Source: Paulownia fortunei (taxonomy: Eukaryota; Streptophyta; Magnoliopsida; Lamiales; Paulowniaceae). From it: a stretch of DNA of 64,000 nt. The stretch is taken from positions 13,963,632-14,027,631 of the forward strand of contig CM033105.1 of the NCBI GenBank assembly GCA_019321725.1. Reading direction: 5' to 3'. The stretch's first letter is position 1; each line of letters starts with the position of its first letter. Shown here piece by piece: positions 22,773 through 33,590 of the stretch. Made by a program: the position numbers and the translations under genes. The notes under the pieces were generated by a model. It had not been told where the DNA came from, did not search any database, and saw only the letters and a program-made list of their open reading frames with translations.

Positions 22773-24360
22773 TTTAGTAGAATAATCTACAAAATATGCA
22801 AGAAGCAGAAAATGAGTAAACTATGGGAAAACATATTCATTTAATATAAGGTCTTTAATACTAAATATCTCCCACTATTTTCTTCGAATTCCATCACCCC
22901 TAATGGAGTTTCGGGAAATCAAATTTCCTAGTGAGCTTGAGGTCCAATGGAAATATTTCACACCCCAATTTTATGAGCCCATGAAATATTTTCAGTAGTC
23001 AACTCTTTGACGATTGATAACTATACAACCCTCAAGTTTATTTTGCCTCACCTCTTCTCATATACCCCAATTTTATGAGCTCATATGGTACTAAGTGTCA
23101 AACAATACCCATCAAACTTTCGTGTAGATAGAGCATCAAGATGTCCCACGACTCATGGTCAACATAATGACGATTCCATCCCACGAGCATCTCTATGCTT
23201 GGTAGAGATCACAGCTTTCCAACACAAGACCACCCCACGACTCATGGTTAGTGATCAAGTGCGGTAGCGGTTGTCATGTCTCTATCTTTGATGGTAGGCA
23301 TGGAACGATAGGTCCTACCTAACTTGTCCATTTTTGTTTGAAATCGAATTTTCTAAATTTTTTTTTACTTAATTTTAATAAATTAAGTAGGGTTTAATTT
23401 TATCCAAGACCTCATCATAATTTAAATTATGTTGTTATTTAATGCATGACATCATAATATCATTCCACAAGTATAAAAGTATTAAATAAAATCCTAAGCA
23501 TGCATCTAATACATACTTAAATAAATGGATGATCATGAACCAGTCCTATGCGGTCCATTTGAGCCAAAAATGGACCTAAGGTCAGTCTAAGGGTAATAAA
23601 ATAGAATAGAACTTATTCTATTACATAATTGTATCCCATACAATCATGGGCCTTCTTTTTTATTCTCCTTCGTCTTCCAAAGAAAAAGAAAAACCTTACC
23701 ATCTATTCTACTCTCTTTACAGAAAATAAAATAACTTACATAATGAAATAAGAGGCTCGCAGGCCCCATTTTAAAACCCAAAAATATTAAATAAAACCAA
23801 TCACATTGGACCAATGGCTCATGATCATCCCATACATGCTCATAATTAACATCATATGTAATTATCAAAATATGTAAATTTACCAAATTGTTAAACGCAA
23901 TTTTTCTTTTAACTTGGTATAATTTTTAATTGCTTGAAAAATAATTTTTCAGAAATAATTAAAATTAACATTTAATTTTAATATTCCAAAAAAAAAAAAA
24001 AAAAAAACCGACCCGGAACGACACGACGAGTAGCATCACTGCTGCCCGTCGGGCGCGCACCGAGTGCCCGCGCGCGCAGCCGGGCGCCCAGCGCCGGGTG
24101 ACGGGCGCCCAACCGTCGGGCGCCCGTGGGTACGCTGGCACCCGCTGTCGGGTGCCTGCCCGCGCAGCCGTCGGGTGTCTGACACCCGACGCCGGCGATT
24201 TTTTTTTTTCATATTTAAACAATTTAAATAAGCAATTAAAATTATTCCAATTAAAAATTTCTAAAATATGCAAAATCAAATTTTACATAATTAACATGAA
24301 TTTAAATAATTTAAAAACATGTATTCATAAATCTGAAATTCACTAAATAAGCGAAACCGT
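22773..24360 (-). other. Untranslated leader of copia element 2
   Basis: About 1.6 kb between PBS and gag start. It is AT-rich without long frames except for the GC-rich block at 24008-24197. Near 22890-23280 there are repeated phrases of the type 'ccccaattttatgagc' and 'cccacgactcatgg' (three to four scattered copies); element 1 has the same arrangement at 27430-27830. The leader probably holds packaging and translation signals; none is identified by motif. Confidence 0.7.
24008..24197 (-). repeat. GC-rich palindromic island in the copia 2 leader
   Basis: About 190 bp at roughly 77% GC in very AT-rich surroundings, bounded by a 20-base A run (23988-24007) and an 11-base T run (24199-24209). 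It contains three copies of the self-complementary octamer GGGCGCCC (24082-24089, 24103-24110, 24118-24125) and a perfect inverted repeat with 10-bp arms (24170-24179 and 24181-24190) and a one-base centre. In RNA the outer A and U runs could also pair. The corresponding place in element 1 (about 28670-28780) is only mildly GC-rich. Function is unknown; an RNA dimerisation or packaging structure is possible. Confidence 0.85.
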
Positions 24361-24373
24361 GGCTCTGATACCA
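24361..24373 (-). promoter_or_regulatory. Primer binding site of copia element 2 (initiator Met tRNA)
   Basis: The minus strand reads TGGTATCAGAGCC one base after the LTR end. This is the standard complement of the 3' end of plant initiator methionine tRNA. Confidence 0.93.
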
Positions 24374-24374
24374 C

Positions 24375-25375
24375 TGTTGGGTTATGCTATAATCGCAGGG
24401 GTATACACAGCGAAAAATTAAAATTTTTATCAAACATAAATTTAACCCCTTTGATTCGAAAGCGATTTTAACGATCGCGCTTATTCAAGTGAATATATAA
24501 ATAAATATAAAATTGGATTATACCTTTCGTGTACTCCGGTTGTTGTAGGGAATGAAGCAATTGCTTATCCTGGACTATCAGAACTCGCAGGGATCCAAGT
24601 GTCTCCCCTCTATCAGGTCCACGATACGGAAAGCAACACCAATCAAAAGGATTCGCTAGTATCCTTTTAATTGTTTACTAATCTAGAACCGGAGTATATT
24701 TTCAAGAACAATAAAGATTGATTCTTTAAGTTCTTGAAACAATAATATGAAGAAAATAACAAGAAACTGATTTTCTTTTTCTTTCTTTTCTTTTCTTGAA
24801 GAGTAAAAATAGAAGACTTTAAACAAAATATTTTTGCTCAAATTTTTTAATTTTTTTATGTAATTTTCATCCCTCATATATATAGGGCTGAAAATTTTAA
24901 TCGTTTTCCAACTCTTGGAAAGTTTTTCTATTTTGAACTACTTCAAAACCTTATCTTGGAAGGATTCCAAATCTTCCAAGAACTCTTCTTTTTTCACTCT
25001 TCTATTGTATGTGGACTAATTTGAGACTACATTAATCATCAAAATTGTCTACATATATTGTTGATATTAATTTGAACTCTTCAAATAATATCAAGATAGA
25101 TATATATCATATATATATATATTATAATTATATTTATACATAAATTAAATCTTAGTGGCTTATTTTATCCTATAAAATTGGTCACTATATTTATTTATCT
25201 ATAAATATGTTAATTAAATAAATCATATTTATTTAATTTATTCTCTTCATACTTTAGTGGGCTTCTTAAGTGATCCACATTTATTTTGGGCTTGGACTCA
25301 AAAATCCCCAAATCAATTCAATTGATTCAATCCCAATTTAATCAATCCAATTGATTAATTTGATTTACTCCAATT
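24375..25375 (-). repeat. 5' LTR of copia element 2, truncated at its U3 end
   Basis: It matches the left LTR from its TGTTGGG end up to CTCCAATT and then stops, 1179 bp short of full length. The next five bases are the target duplication GATCT. The TATA box at 24877-24884 and about 490 bp of U3 upstream of it remain, so the promoter core is kept. Truncation exactly at the duplication suggests the cut was present when the DNA integrated. Confidence 0.88.
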
Positions 25376-25380
25376 GATCT

Positions 25381-27322
25381 AGTATCCAACTTATCTCCCA
25401 CCAGTTGCTTCACGTAAGCAAGGCACCCATATGTGGGGTTTTGGGCACCGACTTACTTGGCACTCTATTTAACAAAAATACCGTCGTTTACAAAGTATAG
25501 CCCCAAAATAAAAGATGAATCATAGTGAAGCTCAGCATGCACTGAACTATGTCCAACAAGGTTTAGTTCTTATGCTCTGCAACCCCATTTAGGTGTGGAG
25601 TTGCTGGCGGAGTCTACTGCGAAAGAATCCTATTCTCTTTTAGATAATCAAAAAATTCTAAGCCTAACTATTCGCCTCCTCGATCAGATCGAAGAGTCTT
25701 AATACTTCGCCTGATTTGTTTCTCCACGTCATGCCTAAAATCTTTGAACCTTTCAAAGGATTCAAACTTGTATCTTGAAAGATACACCTACCCATACCTA
25801 GAATAATCATCGGTAAAGATAATAAAATAGTGGCAGTTTCCTCGGGCACTAACACTTTGTGGTCCGCATACATCAGTATGGATCAAATCTAAAGGGTTTG
25901 CAGCCCGCTCCACTTGTCCAATAAATGGTGACTTGGTCATCTTTACCTTAAGGCAAGATTCACAAGTTGGCATTTCTTGCAATTCCATAAGGTCAAGCAA
26001 ATTAGCTAACTTGTCGATTCTTTTCTAATAGATATGACCTAATCTAGCATGCTATAAGTATGTGGAACTATGATCATCTATTTTATGTTTGTTATTTTAT
26101 TGAATATGCAAGATGGATTTATTAGGTTGGATAATATATAAATCATTTATCAAAGTCCCAACATGAACTAAAGAAGTACCAAAGTAAATGGAACAGTTTC
26201 CATCCTTTATTGAAAAATAATTACCCTCTCTATCCAAAACTAGAATAGAGATAATGTTCTTTATCAATTTAGGAACATAAAGACAAGAATTTAAAACTAT
26301 CTTTTTTCAATCTACTAATGCTAAGTAGACAGTTCCTATGGCTACAACAACAACTTTTGCTCCATTTTCAAGCCTCATATCTGCTCTTCTCTACTCAACT
26401 CCCTGTTTTTTGTCATCACCTGCAAATCATTGCATATATGAGTACCACAGCTAGTATCTAATACCCAAGAAGCATCATTAACTAAAAGGTTAACTTCAAC
26501 AAAGAACATACCAATTCTCTTCTGTCGATTTGCAAGAACCTTGTAGTTCTTCTTCCAATGCCCCGACTTGCCATAATAGTTACACTTGACGTCTGGTTTG
26601 GAACCTTTCTTCACTCCACCTGAGGCCTTCATACCCTTGGCCTTCTTAGAAAAACTTTTCTTCTTCCATTTCTTTGATCTTTTAGTCTTAGATTGGGATA
26701 AAGAGCCAACAAGTAGGACAGGCTTCTCATTCTTCATGGTGGACTTGGTAGTCTTCAACATGTTGACCAACTCAACAAGGCTAGTCTCCATTTTGTATAT
26801 GTTAAAGTTGACCACAAATGAGTCAAACGAGGGTGGCAAAGACTGCAGTATGAGATCCACATAGAGTTCGTTGTCCATAACGACTCTTAAGGACTCGAGT
26901 CTCTCAATCAAGGCTGTCATCTTCAATCCATGATCATGAATCGAAGAGCATTCTATCATACGACATCAAAAGAGCTCCCTAGATACTTGGTATCTAGTTT
27001 GTCTTGTAAGTTCACCATACAATTCCTTTAGATGAAAGTGGATATCAGCAGCATGTGCCATACCCTCATGATGTCTTTGTAGCTCATTTGACATAAATGC
27101 TATCATATAGCACCGAGCCTGTAGATCATTCTCAACATGTCGATGATATTATGCTTGCTCTTCCTCTATAGCCACCTCTGGTGGAGCCAGTAGTGCCATG
27201 TTGAGGACATAAACCCTCTTTTTGGATTGGAGAACTATCCGAAGGTTATTTAGCCAGTCAACATAGTTGGGACCATTGAGTTTGTTGGTGTCAATAATTG
27301 ATGCAAGTGGATTTTTAGCCAT
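25381..27322 (-). pseudogene. Copia element 1 gag, protease and integrase
   Basis: It starts with ATG at 27322 (MAKNPLASIIDTNKLNGPNY). The zinc knuckle near 26555-26600 reads CNYYGKSGHWKKN with Tyr at the second and fourth Cys positions, and the protease site is WVLDTSCGTHICND (DTG to DTS), so both are defective. The integrase has LIHTDVCGPQSVSARGN, FIIFTDDYSRYG and GVAEHKN with the catalytic Glu kept. Frame breaks are numerous. The integrase text ends at 25381 where element 2 intervenes. Confidence 0.88.
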
Positions 27323-28936
27323 AATATAAATCAAATATCTACAAAACTTGAGGCATAAAATAAACATACATTCAACAATTTAATAATTTATAATAAGGTT
27401 TTTTTATTATAAATATCTCCCACTATTTTCTTCAAATCCCATCACTCTCATGATAGATATTCGGGAAATCATATTTCCTAGTGGGCTTGAAATCCAATTA
27501 GTCTTATCATACACCCAAAATTTATGAGCCCATATGATAAAATAAAAAGGTAGCTAATATATTAGCAATTGCATCCCATGCAACCTTCAAGCTATTTTGC
27601 CTCACTACTTCTCATACACCCCAATTTTATGAGTCCATATGGTATTAAGTGTCAAGCGTGTCCCATCAAACATCCATGTGAATAGGACAAGTAAAGTATG
27701 TCTCACGACTCGTGGCCAACATCTTTAGCCCTCCTACCCCACGGGCATCTCAATGCAAGTAGTGGTTACACCTATTATCTTTGCTTATCTTATCCCATAA
27801 CTCGTGACCAACGGACTAAGTGTGGTAGCATTTCATATGCCAATTACTTTTGATGGAAGGCTTAGATGATTGGGCCTTGCCCAATATTGCCCATTAACGC
27901 GATATAGAATTAATAAATTCTTAAACTTAGAACATTTCTAAGTGAAGGTTTTAATTTTTTCAAGACCTCATCATTTTATTTCATGTTGTTTATTTAATAT
28001 TACACTATCATAAGATTACAAGCATAATCAAAAGAAAGCATTAAATAAACCTATGCATGCATCTACAATACATATATAATGGGATGATCATGAGTCTTTT
28101 TCTATGCGATCCACTTGAGCCAAAGTGGATCTTAAGGTCAATCTAAGGGTAATTAATCAAAACGATAATAAATCATATCTATTACATGAATGTATCACCC
28201 ATATATTTATGGGCCTTGAATCATTACTTTTTCCATCTTGCTCCTTTATCTTGTCCACCAAAAGCAAAAGAAGACCTCACTATCCTAATACTACTCTCAC
28301 TATAATTGTTTACCTAACAAGAAATCTTGGAATTTCTTCCAAGGGGAGGTGCAACGGAGGGAGATAGAATTTACATTCAGAGTCAAAAAAAGAGAAAAGG
28401 CAAGACTTACAGGCCTCATTTTAATAACAAACACCAAATCATAAAAACCATACATAGAAAATAAACAGTCTAGACTCCGTGATCATTCATCCCATGTATG
28501 ATTGATATCACATGATAAAAATTCAAAGCATGTAAATTTACCAAGTTGTTAAAAAATCACAATTTTCTAGTTTGAGAATTTATTCATGATTTTTCAAAAA
28601 AATAATTTTCAGAATTTTAAAATTAATATTTAATTTTAAAAATTGAAAAATTAATTTTTTTACATGTGACACGAAAATGAGCAGCAGACGATCCACTACC
28701 AGCAAAATTGCACGCCACTCGCAGGGGCGCCTTCAACTCGCGTCATGGCGCCACGATGTATCCAGTCTATTTTTTTTATTTGTTTTGTTTTTGTGTCATA
28801 TAATTTAACACTTTAAAATCAGACAAAAAATCCCATAATTATAATTCCCAAACAAAAATGCAATTTAACATATTTTTCATCACATGAATAATTCATATAT
28901 AAAACATCATGAAAACAACCAGAACGCATAAACCTA
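27323..28936 (-). other. Untranslated leader of copia element 1
   Basis: It is colinear with the leader of element 2, including the scattered 'ccccaattttatgag' and 'cacgactcgtgg' phrases. Where element 2 has its GC island this element has a short moderately GC-rich patch with two GGCGCC sites near 28724 and 28747. No gene is seen. Confidence 0.7.
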
Positions 28937-28949
28937 GGCTTTGATACCA
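28937..28949 (-). promoter_or_regulatory. Primer binding site of copia element 1
   Basis: The minus strand reads TGGTATCAAAGCC, the initiator Met tRNA site with one change, one base from the LTR end. Confidence 0.88.
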
Positions 28950-28950
28950 C

Positions 28951-31135
28951 TGTTGGGTTTGCATAATCGCAGGATTGCAATCACAACGGACATTTAAAAT
29001 TTTCAATAATTAAAATTAAATCATACATCATATGTAAATATGCATATTCCAAATTTGATGCGATTTTTTATTTACGTTTCTGATTGCTCGTTTAACAAAA
29101 CTAAACAACAAAAGTTTCGCGATTATACCTTTCAAGCAATCTGAATGACGAAGGATAAGAAAGAATTCAGATTCCTTAAGCTCCTCTCAAACAATTTCGA
29201 TAGCCTCTCAAAATATTCACCAAGGATTCTAATTGTAGTCTCTCTAACGGTATCCACACTTTCAAGCAAATCTACAAGATTCAAATCTTTGCTAGTGAAT
29301 TTGAACTTCTTAGTGAAAATTAATTCTTGAATCAACAAGTGATGGAAGAATTAACCTTTTAATAAAAAAGAGATGAATACTTTTGATGGAGTAATTTTTC
29401 TAGAAGTAAGAGAATGTAACACAAAAAATGGGAAGGAGAAGAGGAGAGGGGGCTGAAAATTTAAGCTCTCTTGCTTATAGTTTTTAGCCCCTACATTGTG
29501 TATTTATATAATCAATGTAGTTTTGACTTAATCCCATTAGGTCTCCAACTCTTGCCCTAATTAGTCCCACAATCCAATTTGAAAATCTTTTCCTTCCTTA
29601 TCTCTTTTTTCTTTTACTTTAAGATAAATCCTTTCCATCTTTATTAGGACTCCCTAATTTTAGCAATTAAAAAATTCTAATGGGCCTCTAACCCTTTGGA
29701 CTTAAACTCTAGTGAATTTATTAAAGTCCAATTAATTGATCACCATCAATTATTTAAAAAAAACATAATAGAATTAATTGATCTAATCAATTAATTAGTT
29801 GGTTCCATCATAGGCCATCTAATCATATTAGACACAATTAAAATAATTCTATTATTTTAATTGGTTAAATTAATTTAACTCCTTAAGTTAATTTTAGGCC
29901 AAGCTAATATAATTGATCTCCATCAATTAATTAACCCACTCTCAAGAACCCCTAATCATTATTGGGTTCAAATAAATAATCATATTATTTATTTGAATTA
30001 ATTAATTTAACTGTTTAAATTAATTCTAACTCAAGTCGATTAATATACATTAATCAACTTAATCCAACACTTTGGATTACAAAAATAGATATAGAAGAGA
30101 TCATCTTGATTTGTGTGTCACCAATTAGGTTCACAACTAAACTAGCAGTGAGCCTGCAACCTTTGCAACTTATGAATAAATTTAATGTTTTAATTAATTA
30201 ATCCACTTGGAATTAACCCTTTAATTCTAAGAACCTCACAAATCAAGAGAAGTAGTGCATCTTGACTACATACTCTTAGGTGAATAACAAATAAACCTTT
30301 TATGTTACGAGTACTATGCAAATATTATCCCACCATCAACTAATCTCCTGATTAATTCTAGGGCACTGATTATTAGTTGAAACCCTATTTTGACTTAATA
30401 ATTATGATTCCATTTCAAGTCTTATTGATCCTTTAATGTATCACTAGAAAACCCTATGTCTAGTATTTTCGTACCTTGGCTAATGTCTTCAGGATTAAGG
30501 ACTATGAAAATATAGGAGATTCTCCTATTCTACTATATAGATGACGAATCTTTTATTGGCTTCTCATTGATCTCCATACACGAAGATCATATACCCAACA
30601 TAAGCCCCTTATGATTGTCATGCAATCAGAAAATACATCAAAATATATGATATTGTGCACAAGGTCACCATGGTGCCTCAAGTCAAAGGACTAATTAATG
30701 CACTATCATAACTAAGAAATTCTCATTCGTCAAATAATGCTTTCCAATTGAAAATTTCCTAGTAGATCGTTCAGTGTACTCGTTCCCTAACAAGTACCCA
30801 CACACATGCACTAGCGTCCCCATTCCAATGTCTATGGAATGAGATATTCTCCTTTCGAGTATGCATTGTGTGTGTGAGTCTATCGAGCTTATCGATGTCC
30901 TATCTCAATAAACCCCCCACACGAAATATGTTTAAGCCATAGAGGCATATTTCATGATCACCATTATATACGTGACCATGCCCCGTAGCTAAAAATAATC
31001 TAAGGACTTTATCTAATTGATAAAAATAATTAAAGATAAGAAATGCCTTTTATTTATTTAAACATTATGAATAAGACTTTTTTTACAAGAGTATAAAAAT
31101 TCATGCTAATTTGCTCGTCGGGCACTACTCTAATA
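28951..31135 (-). repeat. 5' LTR of copia element 1
   Basis: It runs from TGTTGGGTTTGCATAATCG on the plus strand to CTCTAATA. It has the same block order as the left LTR at 12637 with clearly more differences than between the two element 2 LTRs. Confidence 0.9.
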
Positions 31136-32861
31136 GCTAATGCATTTATGTGGATAGTTATTAGAGAACAAGTACACTGAAAAGGCCCACTAGAAATTCT
31201 TAATTAGAATTATTATTTGTCAAAATAAGAATTTCCATATTACAATAGTACATGATTAGTCCTTATACTTGAGGCACCATGGTGGCATTGTACATATCAT
31301 GTTCTATTTTGATGTATCTTCTAATTACATGACAATCATAAAAGAGGTATATTGGATGTTGCAATGATATGTATGGAGGTTAATGAGTGGCCAATAAAAG
31401 ATCCATCACTTATCTGGCAGAACAAATGAATCTCCTATGTTTTCATAGTTCATGACTCAAAAGTCCTTGGCCTAGACGGGATAAATTTTAGACAGGAATT
31501 TTCTAACGATTTGTCATGAGTCATTGAAACTAGAAGTGGAATCATAGTTATTGAGCAATAAGGGTTTTGACCATTAATCCATACCCTAGACTCAATCTAG
31601 AGATTAGTTGACGGAAGGACCTTACGTGTATGATACTCTTGAAATTAAGTTAATTTCAAGCGGAATAATTAATCGAATAAATTAATCAAAATAGTTATTA
31701 TTCATAAGTGCAAATATTGCAAGTCCACAACTAGCTTAGTTGTGAACTTAAAAGGTCACACACAATTTGAGATGGAATATTTCTAACTTAGGAATTACTC
31801 CAAGAAGTTGGATCCAATTAATTAATGGAGATTAATTAATTGGGGTTTAAATTAATTCAATGAGTTGAATTAATTATAATTAAATAATTGGATTATTTAA
31901 TTGGACCTAATAAGATTAGAAAGTCTAATTAGAGTAAACAATTATTTGATTGGATCAAATTAATTATGCAGTCTATAGATTAATTTAATTATTAAATTAA
32001 TTTACTTAATTAAATAATTAGATTATTTAATTAGAACTTATTTGATTAGGTGGACTAGATTAGTCAATTAATTAAATTAATTATGGGATTTATTTTAAAG
32101 TCCAAGACTAATTCAATGAGGCCCATAAGGAAAGGCCCATGGAGATTGTTTGAAAAAGATAGAAACCCAAGAGTTTGAAATTCTTGGAAATCTCTAAGTA
32201 TATTTGGAAGATAAAAAGAGATATAGTTCGAGATTTTTGGGAGACTTGGAATCAACCAAAAATCTTCCAACCAATAAAAAGAGTGGCCAAAAATTCTAAG
32301 AGTGAACTCTTAGAATTTTTAGCCCCTATTATAAATACCATATGGCTGAAAATTGGAGGGTGACTTTCTTCTCCAAATTTTCGACCGTTAAGGAATAAAG
32401 AGAGAAAATTATTTTCTTCTTCCATCTTTTACTCAATAAAAAATTTCATCTTTTTATCTAAGTATTAATTATTTTATCACAAGTTGATAACAAGAATCAA
32501 TATTCACTATATTCACTCCATAAACTATGTTAGTAAAAGAATCAAAATTGCTAGCGAAATTCTGATTTCGTGGTCTTGATCAAAGTGTGGACTACTTTAG
32601 TGGGGAGACACTTGGATCCCTGCAAACCAAGATTCAGAAAGTGGTTAGCAATCAATTGTTTCAATCCCTACGATAATCGAAGTGCAATGAAAAGTATAAA
32701 TCAAAATTATTTTAATTTATTTATTACACTGTTGGAAATTGCGAGATCATTAAAAATCGTATCACATTTAGGGTACTGTTGTAACTGCTATGGCAAGTTT
32801 TTTTTACAAAAAATATTTTTTCACTGTGCATACCCTGGGATCACTCGAACCCATTAGTCTG

Positions 32862-33590
32862 ACGAAACACCAAACAAGGAAGTTGAGAAACCAAAGTCAA
32901 AGTTGTTTCCAAATAACCCTCCACCATATGTTCCACCTATCTCGTTTCCTCAGCACTTCTAGAAACAAAATCTAGATAAGCAATTTACTAAATTTTTGGA
33001 TGTTTTTAAGAAATTGCACATTAATATTCCTTTTGCAGATGCCTTGGAGCAAATGACCAATTATGTGAAGTTCATGAAGGAGATCATCTCCAACAAGAGA
33101 AAGTTGGAGGAATATGAGACAGTGAGACATATTGAGGAATGCAACACTATATGCCACCCAAGTTGAAAGATTCAGGGAGTTTTACGATTCCTTGCACTAT
33201 TAGAAATTCATTCTTTGATAAAGCTTTATGTGATTTTTGTGTAAGTATTAATTTGATGTCTCTCTCCATTTACAAAAAACTTGGGCTTTGAGAAGTGAAG
33301 CCTACTACTGTCTCATTGCAATTGGCGGATAGGTCCATAAAGTATCCAAAGGGGGTGATCGAATATATCTTAGTTAACGTTGGTAAGTTCATCTTCCTAG
33401 TAGACTTTATTGTTCTTGACATGGAGGAAGATCATAATATTCTAATCATTCTTGATCGGCCATTTTTAGCTACCAGGAGAGCTTTGATTGTTGTACACAA
33501 ACACCAGCTGATTTTGAGAGTTCAAGATAAACAAGTTATGTTCAATGTCTTCAAGGTGATGAAGCACCCAAGTGGAGTAGATAGTTGATT
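32862..33590 (+). pseudogene. Athila-type gag end and aspartic protease of element A
   Basis: The frame continues from 12293 after removal of the copia insert. It reads KSKLFPNNPPPYVPPISFPQ, then FLDVFKKLHINIPFADALEQ, FMKEIISNKRKLEEYE, and in shifted frames the protease from about 33170. The catalytic stretch is CDFCVSINLMSLSIYKKLGL where the family has CDLGASINLMPLSIYKKLGL, so the Asp remains but the Gly-Ala of the active site is gone. From 33295 the text is open for 97 codons (VKPTTVSLQLADRSIKYP, LDRPFLATRRALI). This is a defective protease. Confidence 0.87.

Larger units (their letters stand above)
16704..25375 (-). mobile_element. Ty1/copia element 2 (minus strand), youngest insertion, 5' LTR truncated
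   Basis: Complete gag and pol in broken frames lie between a full left LTR (16704-18883, 2180 bp) and a shortened right LTR (24375-25375, 1001 bp). The flanks are an exact 5-bp duplication GATCT (16699-16703, 25376-25380), and removing the element joins element 1 text in register with its relative at 20760-20810. Over their shared part the two LTRs differ by few substitutions plus a roughly 40-bp deletion in the left one, so this is the most recent insertion of the nest. The coding part still has a nonsense codon, frameshifts and an altered integrase catalytic residue, so it probably moved with help from other copies or decayed since. Confidence 0.93.
12637..31135 (-). mobile_element. Ty1/copia element 1 (minus strand), split by element 2
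   Basis: It is a full-length but dead copia element: LTRs 12637-14849 and 28951-31135, a PBS next to the right LTR, gag to integrase at 25381-27322 and RT to RNase H at 14950-16698, in that order on the minus strand. The flanks are GCTAG (12632-12636) and GCTAA (31136-31140), a 4/5 target duplication within the solo LTR. Element 2 sits between integrase and RT. Many sense codons are lost by changes of the G-to-A/C-to-T kind, for example the zinc-knuckle Cys to Tyr and protease DTG to DTS. Confidence 0.92.
12294..32856 (+). mobile_element. Copia solo LTR (+ strand), split by copia element 1
   Basis: The two halves are 12294-12636 and 31141-32856, about 2.06 kb together. The first starts TGTTACAGTAGGGCCCGA and the second ends CGAACCCATTA, matching the sense ends of the LTR family in elements 1 and 2. 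It is flanked by perfect GTCTG duplications (12289-12293 and 32857-32861). Deleting it restores an in-frame Athila gag/pol reading (ESDETPNKEVEKP). A TATA box TATAAATA is at 32330-32337. No internal copia sequence of this orientation is present, so it is a solo LTR left by unequal recombination. Confidence 0.9.

Noticed and set aside
23965..24346. Proline/arginine-rich reading frames across the GC island
   Set aside because: Open frames are expected in GC-rich, stop-poor sequence; they have no domain likeness and lie in a retroelement leader.
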